The notes under the pieces were generated by a model, which was given only the letters and a program-made list of their open reading frames with translations, made no database searches and was not told where the DNA came from. Positions 24,027-33,219 of a DNA stretch of 64,000 nucleotides are shown piece after piece. The stretch's first letter is position 1; each line of letters starts with the position of its first letter. This DNA comes from Streptomyces composti (GTDB taxonomy: Bacteria > Actinomycetota > Actinomycetes > Streptomycetales > Streptomycetaceae): contig NZ_JAATEM010000033.1 in the NCBI RefSeq assembly GCF_012034205.1, positions 17,636 through 81,635 of the forward strand. Reading direction: 5' to 3'. The position numbers and the translations under genes were made by a program.

Positions 24027-25313
24027 ATGGCTGACCAGTCCACTTCCCAGACGGCTCCGGACGCCCCCGAGGAGGGCGCCGCCACGCGGGCCGCGGGTCA
24101 GGGGATCTCGCGGCGACGGCTGCTCGGCACCGCCGGGGCGACGGGCCTTGTGTTCGGCGCGGCGGGCGGCGCCGTGGGATACGCCTCGGCTCCGGCCGAT
24201 GCGTCGACCCCGCTGTCGTCGGTGGGCGAGCGGCGGGTGCCGTTTCACGTGAAACACCAGCCCGGTATCACCGAGGGACTCCAGGCCCGGGGCCATCTGA
24301 TCGCCTTCGATCTGGCGCCGGGCGCCGGCCGCAAGGAGACCGCCGCGCTGATGCGCCGCTGGTCGGACACGGCCCGGCGCCTGATGGCCGGGGAGCCGGC
24401 CGCGCACGGCGACACCGATGTGGCCCGTGACGCCGGCCCCTCCGGACTGACCCTGACCTTCGGTTTCGGGCACAGCTTCTTCGCCCGTACCGGGCTGGAG
24501 AAACAGCGCCCGGTGGCCCTGGACCCGCTGCCGGAGTTCTCCTCCGACCGCCTCGACAAGACGCGCAGCAACGGCGACCTGTGGGTGCAGATCGGCTCCG
24601 ACGACGCACTGGTCGCCTTCCATGCGCTGCGCGCGATCCAGCGGGACGCAGGCTCGGCCGCCCGGGTGCGCTGGCAGATGAACGGTTTCAACCGCACGCC
24701 GGGGGCCACCGCCCGCCCCATGACCGCCCGCAATCTGATGGGCCAGATCGACGGCACCCGTAACCCCAAGCCGTCCGACCCGGACTTCGAGCAGCGGATC
24801 TTTGTCCCGGAGAACGGCGAGCCGGCGTGGATGGCGAACGGCTCCTACGCGGTGGTGCGCCGGATCCGGATGCTGCTCGACGACTGGGAGCAGCTGTCGC
24901 TGAAGGAGCAGGAGAACGTCATCGGGCGCCGCAAGTCCGACGGCGCCCCGCTCTCCGGAGGCACCGAGACCTCGGAGATGGACCTGGAGAAGACGGACGC
25001 CGAGGGCAATCTCGTCGTCCCCTACAACGCGCACGCCCGGATCACCCGGCCCGACCAGAACGGCGGGGCGGCGATGCTGCGGCGCCCGTTCTCGTACCAC
25101 GACGGGATCGACGCGGACGGCGTGCCGGACGCGGGGCTGCTGTTCATCTGCTGGCAGGCCGATCCGCTGCGCGGGTTCGTGCCGGTGCAGCGCAAGCTGG
25201 ACCGCGGGGACGCGCTGTCGCGGTACATCCGGCATGAGGCGAGCGGGCTGTTCGCGGTGCCGGGCGGTGCGGCGGAGGGAGAGTACGTGGGGCAGCGCCT
25301 GCTGGAGGGGTGA
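24027..25313 (+). CDS. efeB: Tat-exported DyP-type heme peroxidase (EfeB/DtpA-like), 428 aa
   Basis: A twin-arginine signal (SRRRLLGTAGATGLVF) starts after an unusually long polar leader of about 30 residues. The DyP signature GQIDGTRNP is present with R and H ligands downstream (NAHARITRPDQNGG). The family binds heme and oxidises dyes or deferrates heme using peroxide. In S. lividans the orthologous gene in this position is dtpA, functionally tied to the Sco and ECuC neighbours. It lies 6 bp after copCD, so it is the last gene of the operon. A perfect parS site (24242-24255) lies inside the coding sequence. Confidence 0.92.
   Translation: MADQSTSQTAPDAPEEGAATRAAGQGISRRRLLGTAGATGLVFGAAGGAVGYASAPADASTPLSSVGERRVPFHVKHQPGITEGLQARGHLIAFDLAPGAGRKETAALMRRWSDTARRLMAGEPAAHGDTDVARDAGPSGLTLTFGFGHSFFARTGLEKQRPVALDPLPEFSSDRLDKTRSNGDLWVQIGSDDALVAFHALRAIQRDAGSAARVRWQMNGFNRTPGATARPMTARNLMGQIDGTRNPKPSDPDFEQRIFVPENGEPAWMANGSYAVVRRIRMLLDDWEQLSLKEQENVIGRRKSDGAPLSGGTETSEMDLEKTDAEGNLVVPYNAHARITRPDQNGGAAMLRRPFSYHDGIDADGVPDAGLLFICWQADPLRGFVPVQRKLDRGDALSRYIRHEASGLFAVPGGAAEGEYVGQRLLEG
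24242..24255. promoter_or_regulatory. ParB-binding site parS, perfect
   Basis: GTTTCACGTGAAAC, the perfect 14-bp Streptomyces parS palindrome, inside the DyP peroxidase gene. ParB binds parS sites to organise the origin region for chromosome segregation; they concentrate around oriC. Confidence 0.95.
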
Positions 25314-25381
25314 AGCCGCCGGACGTCACCCGGAGAGGTCATGCCGGGCCGGCGGAGGCGCGGGCCCATTAGGGTGAGGTC

Positions 25382-26314
25382 ATGCCCGCGAGCTATGCCT
25401 ATCTCGGCCCCGAAGGCACCTTCACCGAGGTCGCCCTGCGCACGCTTCCCGAGGCCGCCACCCGGGAGCTGGTCCCGTACGTCTCCGTGCAGTCCGCGCT
25501 GGACGCGGTGCGCGCCGGTGAGGCGGAGGCGGCCTTCGTGCCGATCGAGAACTCCGTCGAGGGCGGCATCACCACCACGCTGGACGAGCTGGTCGCCGGC
25601 GCCCCGCTGATGATCTACCGCGAGGTGCTGCTGTCGATCGCCTTCGCGCTGCTCGTGCGGCCCGGCACCAAGCTGTCGGACATCAAGACGGTGACGGCCC
25701 ACCCGGCCGCCCAGCCGCAGGTCCGCAACTGGCTCAAGGCCAATCTCCCGGACGCCGTCTGGGAGTCCGCCGCCTCCAACGCGGACGGTGCCCGGCTGGT
25801 GCAGGAGGGCCGTTACGACGCGGCCTTCGCCGGTGAGTTCGCCGCCTCCCGCTACGGCCTGGAGGCGCTGGAGACCGACATCCACGACGCGGAGAACGCG
25901 CAGACCCGCTTCGTGCTGGTCGGCAGGCCGGCCCGGCCCGCCGCGCCGACCGGCGCCGACAAGACCTCCGTGGTGCTGTGGCAGCGCGACGATCATCCCG
26001 GTGGCCTGCGTGATCTGCTGGGCGAGTTCGCCACCCGCGGTATCAACCTGATGCTGCTGCAGTCCCGGCCGACCGGTGCGGGCATCGGCAACTACTGCTT
26101 CTGCATCGACGCCGAGGGCCACATCTCGGACCGCAGGGTGGCCGAGGCGCTGATGGGGCTGAAGCGGATCTGCCTGCAGGTGCGTTTCCTCGGCTCGTAC
26201 CCGCGGGCGGACGTGGGCCCCGAGGAGGTGCGGCCGCTGCTGCCCGGGACCTCGGACGAGGAGTTCGCCGCGGCGGCCGACTGGGTGGCGCGGTGCCAGG
26301 ACGGCAGGTTCTGA
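25382..26314 (+). CDS. pheA: Prephenate dehydratase, 310 aa
   Basis: Starts MPASYAYLGPEGTFTEVAL, the substrate-binding loop. TVTAHPAAQPQVRNWL, the diagnostic NAQTRFVLVG motif and a C-terminal ACT domain (RGINLMLLQSRPTGAGIGNYCFCID) are present. It converts prephenate to phenylpyruvate in phenylalanine synthesis, with phenylalanine feedback through the ACT domain. A TAGGGT -10-like hexamer at 25370-25375 lies 7 bp before the ATG, so a leaderless or very short leader is likely. Length is typical. Confidence 0.95.
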   Translation: MPASYAYLGPEGTFTEVALRTLPEAATRELVPYVSVQSALDAVRAGEAEAAFVPIENSVEGGITTTLDELVAGAPLMIYREVLLSIAFALLVRPGTKLSDIKTVTAHPAAQPQVRNWLKANLPDAVWESAASNADGARLVQEGRYDAAFAGEFAASRYGLEALETDIHDAENAQTRFVLVGRPARPAAPTGADKTSVVLWQRDDHPGGLRDLLGEFATRGINLMLLQSRPTGAGIGNYCFCIDAEGHISDRRVAEALMGLKRICLQVRFLGSYPRADVGPEEVRPLLPGTSDEEFAAAADWVARCQDGRF

Positions 26315-26947
26315 CCCGCTGATCCCGACCGGGGCACCGCGGGGTGCGGAACGGGACCGGCCAGGTGCGGGTACGGGCGTCGTACGGCGGCCCCGGGGCC
26401 GTCTCGTGGCGGCCGTCCGAGCGGTGCTACCTGCCGATTTTCGGTTGTCCACAGGAGTTATCCACAGGTCCGCTTCTCGACCTGGGGACAAGTCGACACC
26501 CACTGCACCTTCGGTCGACAAATCGCCCTTTGAGGCATGATCGCGTTCACTGTGCCGCCCATCACCCTTCGTCCACCCTTTTCCTTTGGTCAACCCTTTG
26601 GAGCGACTCCTTTCCACTCGAAAGTGGGGGTAAAGGGTCTTTGTCCAGGGAATCCTCGAGTTCGATCAAGTGATTCGGAGTGATCAATTCCAACGTCCAC
26701 AGTTTTCCCCCACACCCTGTGGATAACTTTTTGGATCACACTCGGACCTGTGGACAACCGGCCGCCCAGGGCCTCACGGCCAGGGAATTCCGGTCAACCC
26801 GCATACTCGCACCTACCCGTTCCGGGCTGCGCCGCCATTCCCTTGACCTCGAGGAACACAGCACGCATTTCGCTCATAACAGGACGTAATTGGCGCCACG
26901 GCAATAGTGAGTCGAGAGCCGTCCGTCCGCACCGGTAGCCTTGAGCC
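26315..26947. promoter_or_regulatory. 633-bp intergenic region with a DnaA-box cluster
   Basis: The gap between pheA and serS holds five DnaA boxes with at most one mismatch to TTGTCCACA or TTATCCACA: 26445-26453 (+), 26458-26466 (+), 26483-26491 (-, one mismatch), 26718-26726 (-) and 26749-26757 (-). Weaker matches lie at 26641 and 26693. A cluster called D78, with higher DnaA affinity than oriC, was described in S. coelicolor; from memory its cosmid name and this gene order point to the same locus. It is not oriC, as dnaA and dnaN are absent. It probably titrates DnaA. Confidence 0.75.
26936..26941 (+). promoter_or_regulatory. Likely -10 element of serS, leaderless transcript
   Basis: TAGCCT lies 6 bp before the GTG start of serS. 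That spacing puts the transcription start at or next to the start codon, a common arrangement in Streptomyces. No clear -35 is seen. Confidence 0.5.
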
Positions 26948-28225
26948 GTGATTGACCTTCGCCTGCTTCGTGAGGACCCCGACCGTGTGCGCGCTTCCCA
27001 GCGCGCCCGTGGAGAGGACGTCGCGCTCGTCGACGCCCTCCTGTCTGCCGACGAGCGGCGCAGGTCGTCCGGCGTCCGCTTCGACGAGCTGCGCGCCGAG
27101 CAGAAGGCGCTCGGCAAGCTCATCCCCAAGGCGACCGGCGACGAGAAGGCGGAGCTGCTGAGGAAGGCGGAGCAGCTCAAGGCCGACGTCAAGGCGGCCG
27201 ACGCCGACCGTGACGCCGCGGCCGCCGAGACGCAGGAGCTGCTGCTCAAGCTGAGCAACATCGTCCACCCCGACGTGCCCGTCGGCGGCGAGGACGACTT
27301 CGTCACCCTGGAGACGCACGGCACCATCCGTGACTTCGCCGCCGAAGGCTTCGAGCCCAAGGACCACCTGGAGCTCGGCCAGATCCTCGGCGCCATCGAC
27401 GTCGAGCGCGGCGCCAAGGTCTCCGGGTCCCGCTTCTACTTCCTCACCGGCGTGGGCGCCCTGCTGGAGCTGGCGCTGGTGAACGCGGCCATCGCGCAGG
27501 CCACCGCGGCCGGCTTCACGCCGATGCTGACCCCGGCGCTGGTCCGCCCCCAGTCGATGGCCGGCACCGGCTTCCTCGGCCAGGCGGCGCAGGACGTCTA
27601 CCACCTCGACAAGGACGACCTCTACCTGGTCGGCACCTCCGAGGTACCGCTCGCCGCGTACCACATGGACGAGATCATCGACGCCGACCGGCTGCCGCTG
27701 CGCTACGCCGGCTTCTCCCCGTGTTTCCGCCGCGAGGCCGGCTCGCACGGCAAGGACACCCGCGGCATCTTCCGGGTGCACCAGTTCGACAAGGTCGAGA
27801 TGTTCTCCTTCGTCGCCCCCGAGGACTCGCAGGAGGAGCACCGGCGGCTGCTGGAGTGGGAGAAGCAGTGGCTGACCTCGCTGGAGCTGCCGTTCCGCGT
27901 GATCGACGTCGCCTCGGGCGACCTGGGCTCCTCGGCCGCCCGCAAGTACGACTGCGAGGCGTGGATCCCGACCCAGGGCAAGTACCGCGAGCTGACCTCC
28001 ACCTCCGACTGCACCGAGTTCCAGTCGCGGCGCCTGCAGATCCGCGTGCGCGACGGCAAGACCGTGCGGCCGCTGGCCACGCTCAACGGCACCCTGTGCG
28101 CCGTGCCGCGCACCATCGTGGCGATCCTGGAGAACCACCAGCAGCCCGACGGCTCCGTGCGGGTGCCGGAGGTGCTCCGGCCCTACCTGGGCGGGCGGGA
28201 GCTGCTGGAACCGGTCGCCAAGTGA
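26948..28225 (+). CDS. serS: Seryl-tRNA synthetase, 425 aa
   Basis: A long N-terminal coiled coil (about residues 30-100) binds tRNA-Ser. Class II motifs follow: YLVGTSEVPLAAYHMDEII, motif 2 FSPCFRREAGSHGKDTRG with FRVHQFDKVEMF, and motif 3 NGTLCAVPRTIVAILEN. It charges tRNA-Ser, such as the one at 7584. GTG at 26948 is the only start consistent with the N-terminus MIDLRLLREDPDRVRASQ. The stop overlaps the next gene's GTG (GTGA). Confidence 0.97.
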   Translation: MIDLRLLREDPDRVRASQRARGEDVALVDALLSADERRRSSGVRFDELRAEQKALGKLIPKATGDEKAELLRKAEQLKADVKAADADRDAAAAETQELLLKLSNIVHPDVPVGGEDDFVTLETHGTIRDFAAEGFEPKDHLELGQILGAIDVERGAKVSGSRFYFLTGVGALLELALVNAAIAQATAAGFTPMLTPALVRPQSMAGTGFLGQAAQDVYHLDKDDLYLVGTSEVPLAAYHMDEIIDADRLPLRYAGFSPCFRREAGSHGKDTRGIFRVHQFDKVEMFSFVAPEDSQEEHRRLLEWEKQWLTSLELPFRVIDVASGDLGSSAARKYDCEAWIPTQGKYRELTSTSDCTEFQSRRLQIRVRDGKTVRPLATLNGTLCAVPRTIVAILENHQQPDGSVRVPEVLRPYLGGRELLEPVAK

Positions 28226-29034
28226 GCGGCTCCTCCTCACCGTTCCCGTACCGGCTGGTCGCCACCGACCTCGACGGCACGCTGCTCGGCTCCGACGGAT
28301 CGGTCACCCGGCGCACCCGTGACGCGCTCGCCGCGGCAGCGGCGGCGGGCGCGGCGCACATCGTCGTCACCGGCCGGGCGGTGCCCTGGACCCGCCCCGT
28401 CCTCGACGACCTCGGCTACCAGGGCCTCGCCGTCTGCGGTCAGGGCGCCCAGGTCTACGACGCCGGGGCCGGGCGCCTGCTGACCTCGGTCACCCTGGAC
28501 CGGCAGCTCGCCGGAGTGGCCCTGGCCAAGATCGAGGCGGAGGTCGGACCGCTGCATCTGGCGGCGAGCCGGGACGGGCTGGACGGTGAGGTGCTGGTCG
28601 GGCCCGGCTACGAGGTGGTGGGCGGGCTGCCCGCCACCCCGTTCACGGACGCCTCGGACCTGTGGTCGGCCCCGCTGAACAAGCTCTACATCCAGCACCC
28701 GACGCTGAGCGACGACGAGCTGGCCGAGACGGCCGAACGGACCGCGGGCGGTTTCGTCACCGTGACGCTGGCGGGCGAGGGCATCGTGGAGCTGCTGCCG
28801 CTCGGCCTGTCCAAGGCCACGGGGCTGTCGCTGGCGGCGCGCCGGCTCGGGGTGAAGGCCCCGGAGACCATCGCCTTCGGGGACATGCCGAACGACATCC
28901 CCATGTTCGCCTGGGCCGGACACGGTGTGGCGATGGCCAACGCGCATGCGGAGCTGCGGGCGGTGGCCGACCAGGTGACCTCGTCCAACGACGAGGACGG
29001 TGTGGCCGTCGTGCTCAAGCAGCTGCTGAACTGA
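28222..29034 (+). CDS. HAD-IIB (Cof-type) phosphatase, 270 aa
   Basis: Motif I LVATDLDGTLLGSDG, a cap domain of the IIB type and the C-terminal metal motif IAFGDMPNDIPMFAWAG are clear. Such enzymes hydrolyse sugar phosphates, nucleotides or pyridoxal phosphate; substrate unknown. The GTG overlaps the serS stop, so the two are probably translated from one mRNA. A related paralogue is at 37528-38397. Confidence 0.9.
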   Translation: MSGSSSPFPYRLVATDLDGTLLGSDGSVTRRTRDALAAAAAAGAAHIVVTGRAVPWTRPVLDDLGYQGLAVCGQGAQVYDAGAGRLLTSVTLDRQLAGVALAKIEAEVGPLHLAASRDGLDGEVLVGPGYEVVGGLPATPFTDASDLWSAPLNKLYIQHPTLSDDELAETAERTAGGFVTVTLAGEGIVELLPLGLSKATGLSLAARRLGVKAPETIAFGDMPNDIPMFAWAGHGVAMANAHAELRAVADQVTSSNDEDGVAVVLKQLLN

Positions 29035-29182
<148 letters not shown>

Positions 29183-29639
29183 GGGTGGGCGGCCCACGCG
29201 AGGTGCGACTCGCGTGCTCGAAGCGGCCGCCCCGGGCAGCTCCCGTGGGGTGCGGTCTCGACGGAGCAGTAGGGATTACTCCGGAGTCCGCCGCGGGCTG
29301 CCCTGACGGGAGCAGGACGTACTGCCGTGCATGGACATCGTCCCGCTCCTCTCCCGGTGCAGGGGCGCCGGATCGTCACCGGCGCCGGACAGCACCACTG
29401 TGCCCGGCCGGCCCTGCCGGACGCCACCGAATAAATCCGCGGAAACCGCGCCGCACAGGGCCGCGCAGGACCGCGGGCCCGCACGGCAGCGCCGGGGCAC
29501 CACGGTGCCACAGCGCCGGGGCGCCACCCGTGATCGGCGGCGCCCCGGCGCGTACGGGCGCGATGCTGACGCGGCACCGACCCGGTGCCGGCGGGGCCCG
29601 GCGCGGGTCACTCCTCCCCGGGCCCCGCGGGTCAGCGGG
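29183..29639. other. Non-coding region
   Basis: 457 bp between the tRNA-like element and the convergent ABC permease gene. Open frames are GC artefacts. Imperfect inverted repeats such as CGGGGCCC and GGGCCCGC near 29600-29635 may end the ABC transcript, but no clean terminator is seen. Confidence 0.35.
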
Positions 29640-30359
29640 TCACTCCTCCCCGGCGAGGGTCAGCGTGCGCAGCTTCTGGCCTGCGCACCAGGTGGCCAGC
29701 ACGGTCACCGCGGCAAGCAGCACCGTCGCCGTGGTCAGGCCCACGTCGGAGGTGATCAGATCGCCTCCGGCGACCTTCTGCGCCACGGCCAGCGACCACT
29801 GCTGGACGCTCAGCGTGCGGGCGCCGGGCACCAGGGAACCGAACAGCGCCTCCCACACCAGCGCGTACACCAGACCGAACACCACCGCGTGCCGGGAGAC
29901 CGTGCCGAGCAGCAGGAACAGCGCCGCGTAGGCGATGGAGGCGACCAGCGCCGCCACGGTGTAGGCGACCGCGATCTGCTGCCCGTTGCCGTTGAGGACG
30001 AAGCCCGCGATCAGCGTGGGCACCGCCGAGAAGACCATGGTCACGGCGATGGCGACGATCAGCTTGGTGAAGATGATCGTGGGCCGCTTGACCGGCTTGG
30101 AGAGCAGATACACCACCGAGCCGTCGTCGATCTCCGGGCCGATCGCACCGGTACCGGCGATCACGCCGATGATCGGCACCATGGTGGCGAGCGCAAGCCC
30201 GCCCAGCAGGTCGGCCGCGGTCTGGTCGTCGGCTCCGGCGAGGCCCCGCACCGCGAACGCGATCAGCAGGAGCAGCAGGGGCAGCGCGCCCAGGATGAGG
30301 GCCCGGCGGCGGCCGAGCAGGGCCCGGTAGGTGAGCCGGGCGACTGTGGGGTCGTACAT
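29640..30359 (-). CDS. ABC transporter permease (ABC-2 type), 239 aa
   Basis: Six hydrophobic segments in the ABC-2 layout (ALPLLLLLIAFAVRGL, LLGGLALATMVPIIGVIAG, IIFTKLIVAIAVTMVFSAVP, TVAALVASIAYAALFLLLG, HAVVFGLVYALVWEALFG, ATVLLAAVTVLATWCAG). It is the fourth and last gene of an ATPase-permease-ATPase-permease operon and starts 10 bp after the preceding ATPase gene. Substrate unknown. Confidence 0.85.
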   Translation of the reverse strand: MYDPTVARLTYRALLGRRRALILGALPLLLLLIAFAVRGLAGADDQTAADLLGGLALATMVPIIGVIAGTGAIGPEIDDGSVVYLLSKPVKRPTIIFTKLIVAIAVTMVFSAVPTLIAGFVLNGNGQQIAVAYTVAALVASIAYAALFLLLGTVSRHAVVFGLVYALVWEALFGSLVPGARTLSVQQWSLAVAQKVAGGDLITSDVGLTTATVLLAAVTVLATWCAGQKLRTLTLAGEE

Positions 30360-30369
30360 CTTCGGCCTC

Positions 30370-31281
30370 CTACGCCGCGACGAGATACGAGAAGACGGAC
30401 TCGAGCGACTCGTCCGACGGCGAGACGGTGAGCAGCCGGATGCCGTGGTCGCGGGCCACCCTCGGCAGCAGCGCCGTGAAGCGGCCGAAGTCCACCGCCT
30501 GGATGAGCAGCGCGCCCTCGGCCCGGTCGACCTCGATGCCGGAGGTGGACGGGTCGGCGATCAGCGCCGCGGCCAGGGCGCGGTCGTCGCTGGAGCGCAC
30601 CAGGTAGCGGTGCGGGCGGTCGGTCATCAGACGGCGGATCTTGCGGAAGTCGCCGCTGGCCGCGTGCCGGCCCGCCACCACCACCTCGATGTGCCGGGCG
30701 AGCTGCTCGACCTCCTCGAGGATGTGGGAGGAGAACAGCACCGTGCGGCCCTCGTCGCCCATGCGCCGCAGCAGGTCCATCAGCTGCATGCGCTGGCGCG
30801 GGTCCATGCCGTTGAACGGCTCGTCGAGCAGCAGCAGCGACGGCTCGTGGACCAGCGCCGAGGCCATCTTCACGCGCTGGCGCATGCCCTTGGAGTACGT
30901 GGCGATCTTGCGGTCCTGGGCGTACTCCATCTCGACCGTGGCGAGCGCCTTCTGCGCCGCCTTGGCGCCCAGGCCGTGCAGCTCGGCGTTGGCGAGGACG
31001 AACTCGCGGCCGGTGAGGAAGTCGTACATCGCCTCACGCTCGGGGACGATGCCGATGTGCTTGTAGATGGCCTCGTTGCGCCACACCTGCTGCCCGTCGA
31101 GGGTGACGGTGCCGGTGGAGGGGGCGAGGAAGCCCGCCATCATGTTGATGAGGGTGGACTTCCCGGCGCCGTTGGGGCCGAGCAGGCCGGTCACGCCGGG
31201 GCCGATGGTCATGGTGATGTCGTTGACGGCGACCACATTGCCGAACCAGCGGGAGACGTGGTCGATGGAGAGCGTTGTCAC
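30370..31281 (-). CDS. ABC transporter ATP-binding protein, 303 aa
   Basis: Walker A GLLGPNGAGKSTLINMMAG, signature YSKGMRQRVKMASAL, Walker B LLLLDEPFNGMDP and the switch His in LFSSHILEEVEQL. An additional C-terminal domain of about 90 residues follows. GTG at 31281 overlaps the stop of the preceding permease gene by four bases. The enzyme powers the adjacent ABC-2 permease. Confidence 0.92.
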   Translation of the reverse strand: MTTLSIDHVSRWFGNVVAVNDITMTIGPGVTGLLGPNGAGKSTLINMMAGFLAPSTGTVTLDGQQVWRNEAIYKHIGIVPEREAMYDFLTGREFVLANAELHGLGAKAAQKALATVEMEYAQDRKIATYSKGMRQRVKMASALVHEPSLLLLDEPFNGMDPRQRMQLMDLLRRMGDEGRTVLFSSHILEEVEQLARHIEVVVAGRHAASGDFRKIRRLMTDRPHRYLVRSSDDRALAAALIADPSTSGIEVDRAEGALLIQAVDFGRFTALLPRVARDHGIRLLTVSPSDESLESVFSYLVAA

Positions 31282-32192
31282 AGGCCCACCTTCTTGTAGC
31301 GGCGCACCAGGAGGCCGTAGCACGCGGCGATCAGACCGAGGGTGAACAGGACGTAGACGACTCCCTCGCCGGTGTCCGGGCCGACCCCGCCGGGGAAGGT
31401 GGACGTGGCTCCGAGGAAGGCGGTCTGCACCCCGTCGATGAGGGTGACCGGCGAGAACAGGCCGATCCAGGCGATGGAGCCGTCGCTGCCCTGGGCGTCC
31501 GCGATCGCCTGGAGCGTGGAGACCGCGCCGTAGGAGATGGTCAGGACCGCGATCACGGCCGCGATGCCGAAGCCGCGCCGCGGGGTGACGGCGGCGATGA
31601 CCAGGCCGATGCCGGCGAGAAGCAGCGAGAGCAGTGCCACGGAGACGATTCCCTGAGCGAATCCCTTGGTCTGGTCGGTGAAGTCGAGCTTGGCGAGCAG
31701 CGCGCCCAGGTACAGCACCAGCAGGGGTGCGGCCGTGAGGGCGAACAGGGCCGAGGCCAGCGCGGCGAACTTGGCGAGCACGTAGTCGGCGGTCTCGATC
31801 GGCCGCGAGAAGTACAGCGGGACGGTCTTGAAGCGCAGGTCGCGGGAGACCGCCACCGGTGCCTGCGAGGCGACGTACAGGCTGATCACGGCCTGCATGA
31901 TGATCGCGTACTCGGTGTAGTCGACGGGCAGGTCCTTGGCCTTGGTGGCCACGGCGACGGCCACCATGATCGCGGCCGGCACGCACATCACCACGAACAG
32001 CAGCATCGGCAGCACCTTGGACTTCACCGAGCGGCCGAGGCCGTAGGCGCCGCGCAGCGACTGCGAGTAGAGCGAGCGGCGGGCGTAGGCGCGGCCGAGC
32101 CGGGGTCCGTCGTAGGAGCGGTAGCCGATGTTGTGGATACGGGTGTCACCCGCGGCGGTGGCGGGTGTCCGCAGGGACTGCTCAGCTGCCAT
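31278..32192 (-). CDS. ABC transporter permease subunit (ABC-2 type), 304 aa
   Basis: A polar N-terminus (DTRIHNIGYRSYDGPRLGRAYARRSL), common in actinobacterial ABC-2 permeases, precedes six predicted helices, including VLPMLLFVVMCVPAAIMVAVAVA and VALLSLLLAGIGLVIAAV. It overlaps the ATPase genes on both sides (11 bp upstream, 4 bp downstream), so the set is cotranscribed and probably translated coupled. Export of an unknown substrate is likely. Confidence 0.88.
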   Translation of the reverse strand: MAAEQSLRTPATAAGDTRIHNIGYRSYDGPRLGRAYARRSLYSQSLRGAYGLGRSVKSKVLPMLLFVVMCVPAAIMVAVAVATKAKDLPVDYTEYAIIMQAVISLYVASQAPVAVSRDLRFKTVPLYFSRPIETADYVLAKFAALASALFALTAAPLLVLYLGALLAKLDFTDQTKGFAQGIVSVALLSLLLAGIGLVIAAVTPRRGFGIAAVIAVLTISYGAVSTLQAIADAQGSDGSIAWIGLFSPVTLIDGVQTAFLGATSTFPGGVGPDTGEGVVYVLFTLGLIAACYGLLVRRYKKVGL

Positions 32193-33144
32193 GGCCGACC
32201 GCCTCCTTCCGCTGCTCGTCGCTGCTGGTGAAGACCTCGGCGATGTGGTGCCGGCGCTGCTCCATGCGCACCAGGCCGAGGCCCAGGTCGGCGATCACGT
32301 CGCGGACCAGGTCGTAGGTCTCCTCGCCCTGCGCGGTGAGCAGCAGGATGTGTCCGGCGCCCGGGAGTCCGCTGCCGTCCTCGGCGCTCACCCCGCGCGC
32401 CTGGAGCGCCTCGCGCACCGCGCGGGTGCCGTCCGGGTGCTCGTCGGTGTCGGTGACCTCGATCGCCAGGGTGGTGGTGGTCTGGGTGAAGTCGGTGGTG
32501 GAGCTGGACCGCAGCAGCTTGCCGCCGTCGATGACGACGACGTGGTCGCAGGTGCGCTCGAGCTCGCCCAGCAGGTGGGAGGTGACCAGGACCGAGATGC
32601 CGAAGTCGGTGTGGATGCGGCGGATCAGGCCGAGCATCTCGTCGCGGCCGACCGGGTCGAGGCCGTTGGTCGGCTCGTCCAGGAAGACCAGCTGCGGGTC
32701 GTGCACCAGGGCCTGAGCCAGCTTCACGCGCTGCTTCATGCCGGTGGAGTAGCCGCCGATGGGGCGGTAGCGCTCCTCGTACAGGCCGACATGGCGCAGC
32801 GTGTCCGCGGTGCGCTCGCGCGCGGCGGTGGGCGGCAGCCCCGACATGCGGGCCATGTGGACGACGAACTCGGTCGCCGACACGTCCGGCGGCAGGCAGT
32901 CGTGCTCCGGCATGTAGCCGACCCGCTCCCGGATGGCGGCGCCCTTGTCGGCGACGTCCAGTCCGAGCACTTCGGCACGGCCCTCGGTGGCGGGGGAGAG
33001 ACCAAGAAGAATCTTGATCAGAGTGGACTTGCCGGCTCCATTGGCTCCGACGAGTCCGGTCACACCGGGCCCGATGTCCACGGAGAGCCGGTCAAGAGCG
33101 GTCACCCTCGGGTACCGCTTGCTCAGGCTTTCGGTCGCGATCAC
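32182..33144 (-). CDS. ABC transporter ATP-binding protein, 320 aa
   Basis: Walker A GLVGANGAGKSTLIKILLG, signature YSTGMKQRVKLAQAL, Walker B LVFLDEPTNGLDP and the switch LVTSHLLGELE. A C-terminal dimer-type extension follows (about residues 215-320). It is the first gene of the ABC operon. The start GTG (33144) is chosen for the MIATESLSKRYPRVTAL start and a GAGG about 8 bp upstream; GTG at 33150 is possible. Upstream lie two 21-bp direct repeats that could be an operator. Confidence 0.9.
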   Translation of the reverse strand: MIATESLSKRYPRVTALDRLSVDIGPGVTGLVGANGAGKSTLIKILLGLSPATEGRAEVLGLDVADKGAAIRERVGYMPEHDCLPPDVSATEFVVHMARMSGLPPTAARERTADTLRHVGLYEERYRPIGGYSTGMKQRVKLAQALVHDPQLVFLDEPTNGLDPVGRDEMLGLIRRIHTDFGISVLVTSHLLGELERTCDHVVVIDGGKLLRSSSTTDFTQTTTTLAIEVTDTDEHPDGTRAVREALQARGVSAEDGSGLPGAGHILLLTAQGEETYDLVRDVIADLGLGLVRMEQRRHHIAEVFTSSDEQRKEAVGHGS

Positions 33145-33219
33145 AGTCACGTCCTCGACGGTATTGACCCGTACCACGCCGGTCGTCAGACCGGAGAGCC
33201 GTCTTGGGGTCCATCTGGA

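Noticed and set aside
21840..25235. 1131-codon open frame on the minus strand across the copper genes
   Set aside because: It mirrors well-supported plus-strand genes in a high-GC genome; the product is repetitive, basic and lacks any domain.
26445..26757. Chromosome origin oriC
   Set aside because: Only five strong boxes, and dnaA and dnaN are not next to it.
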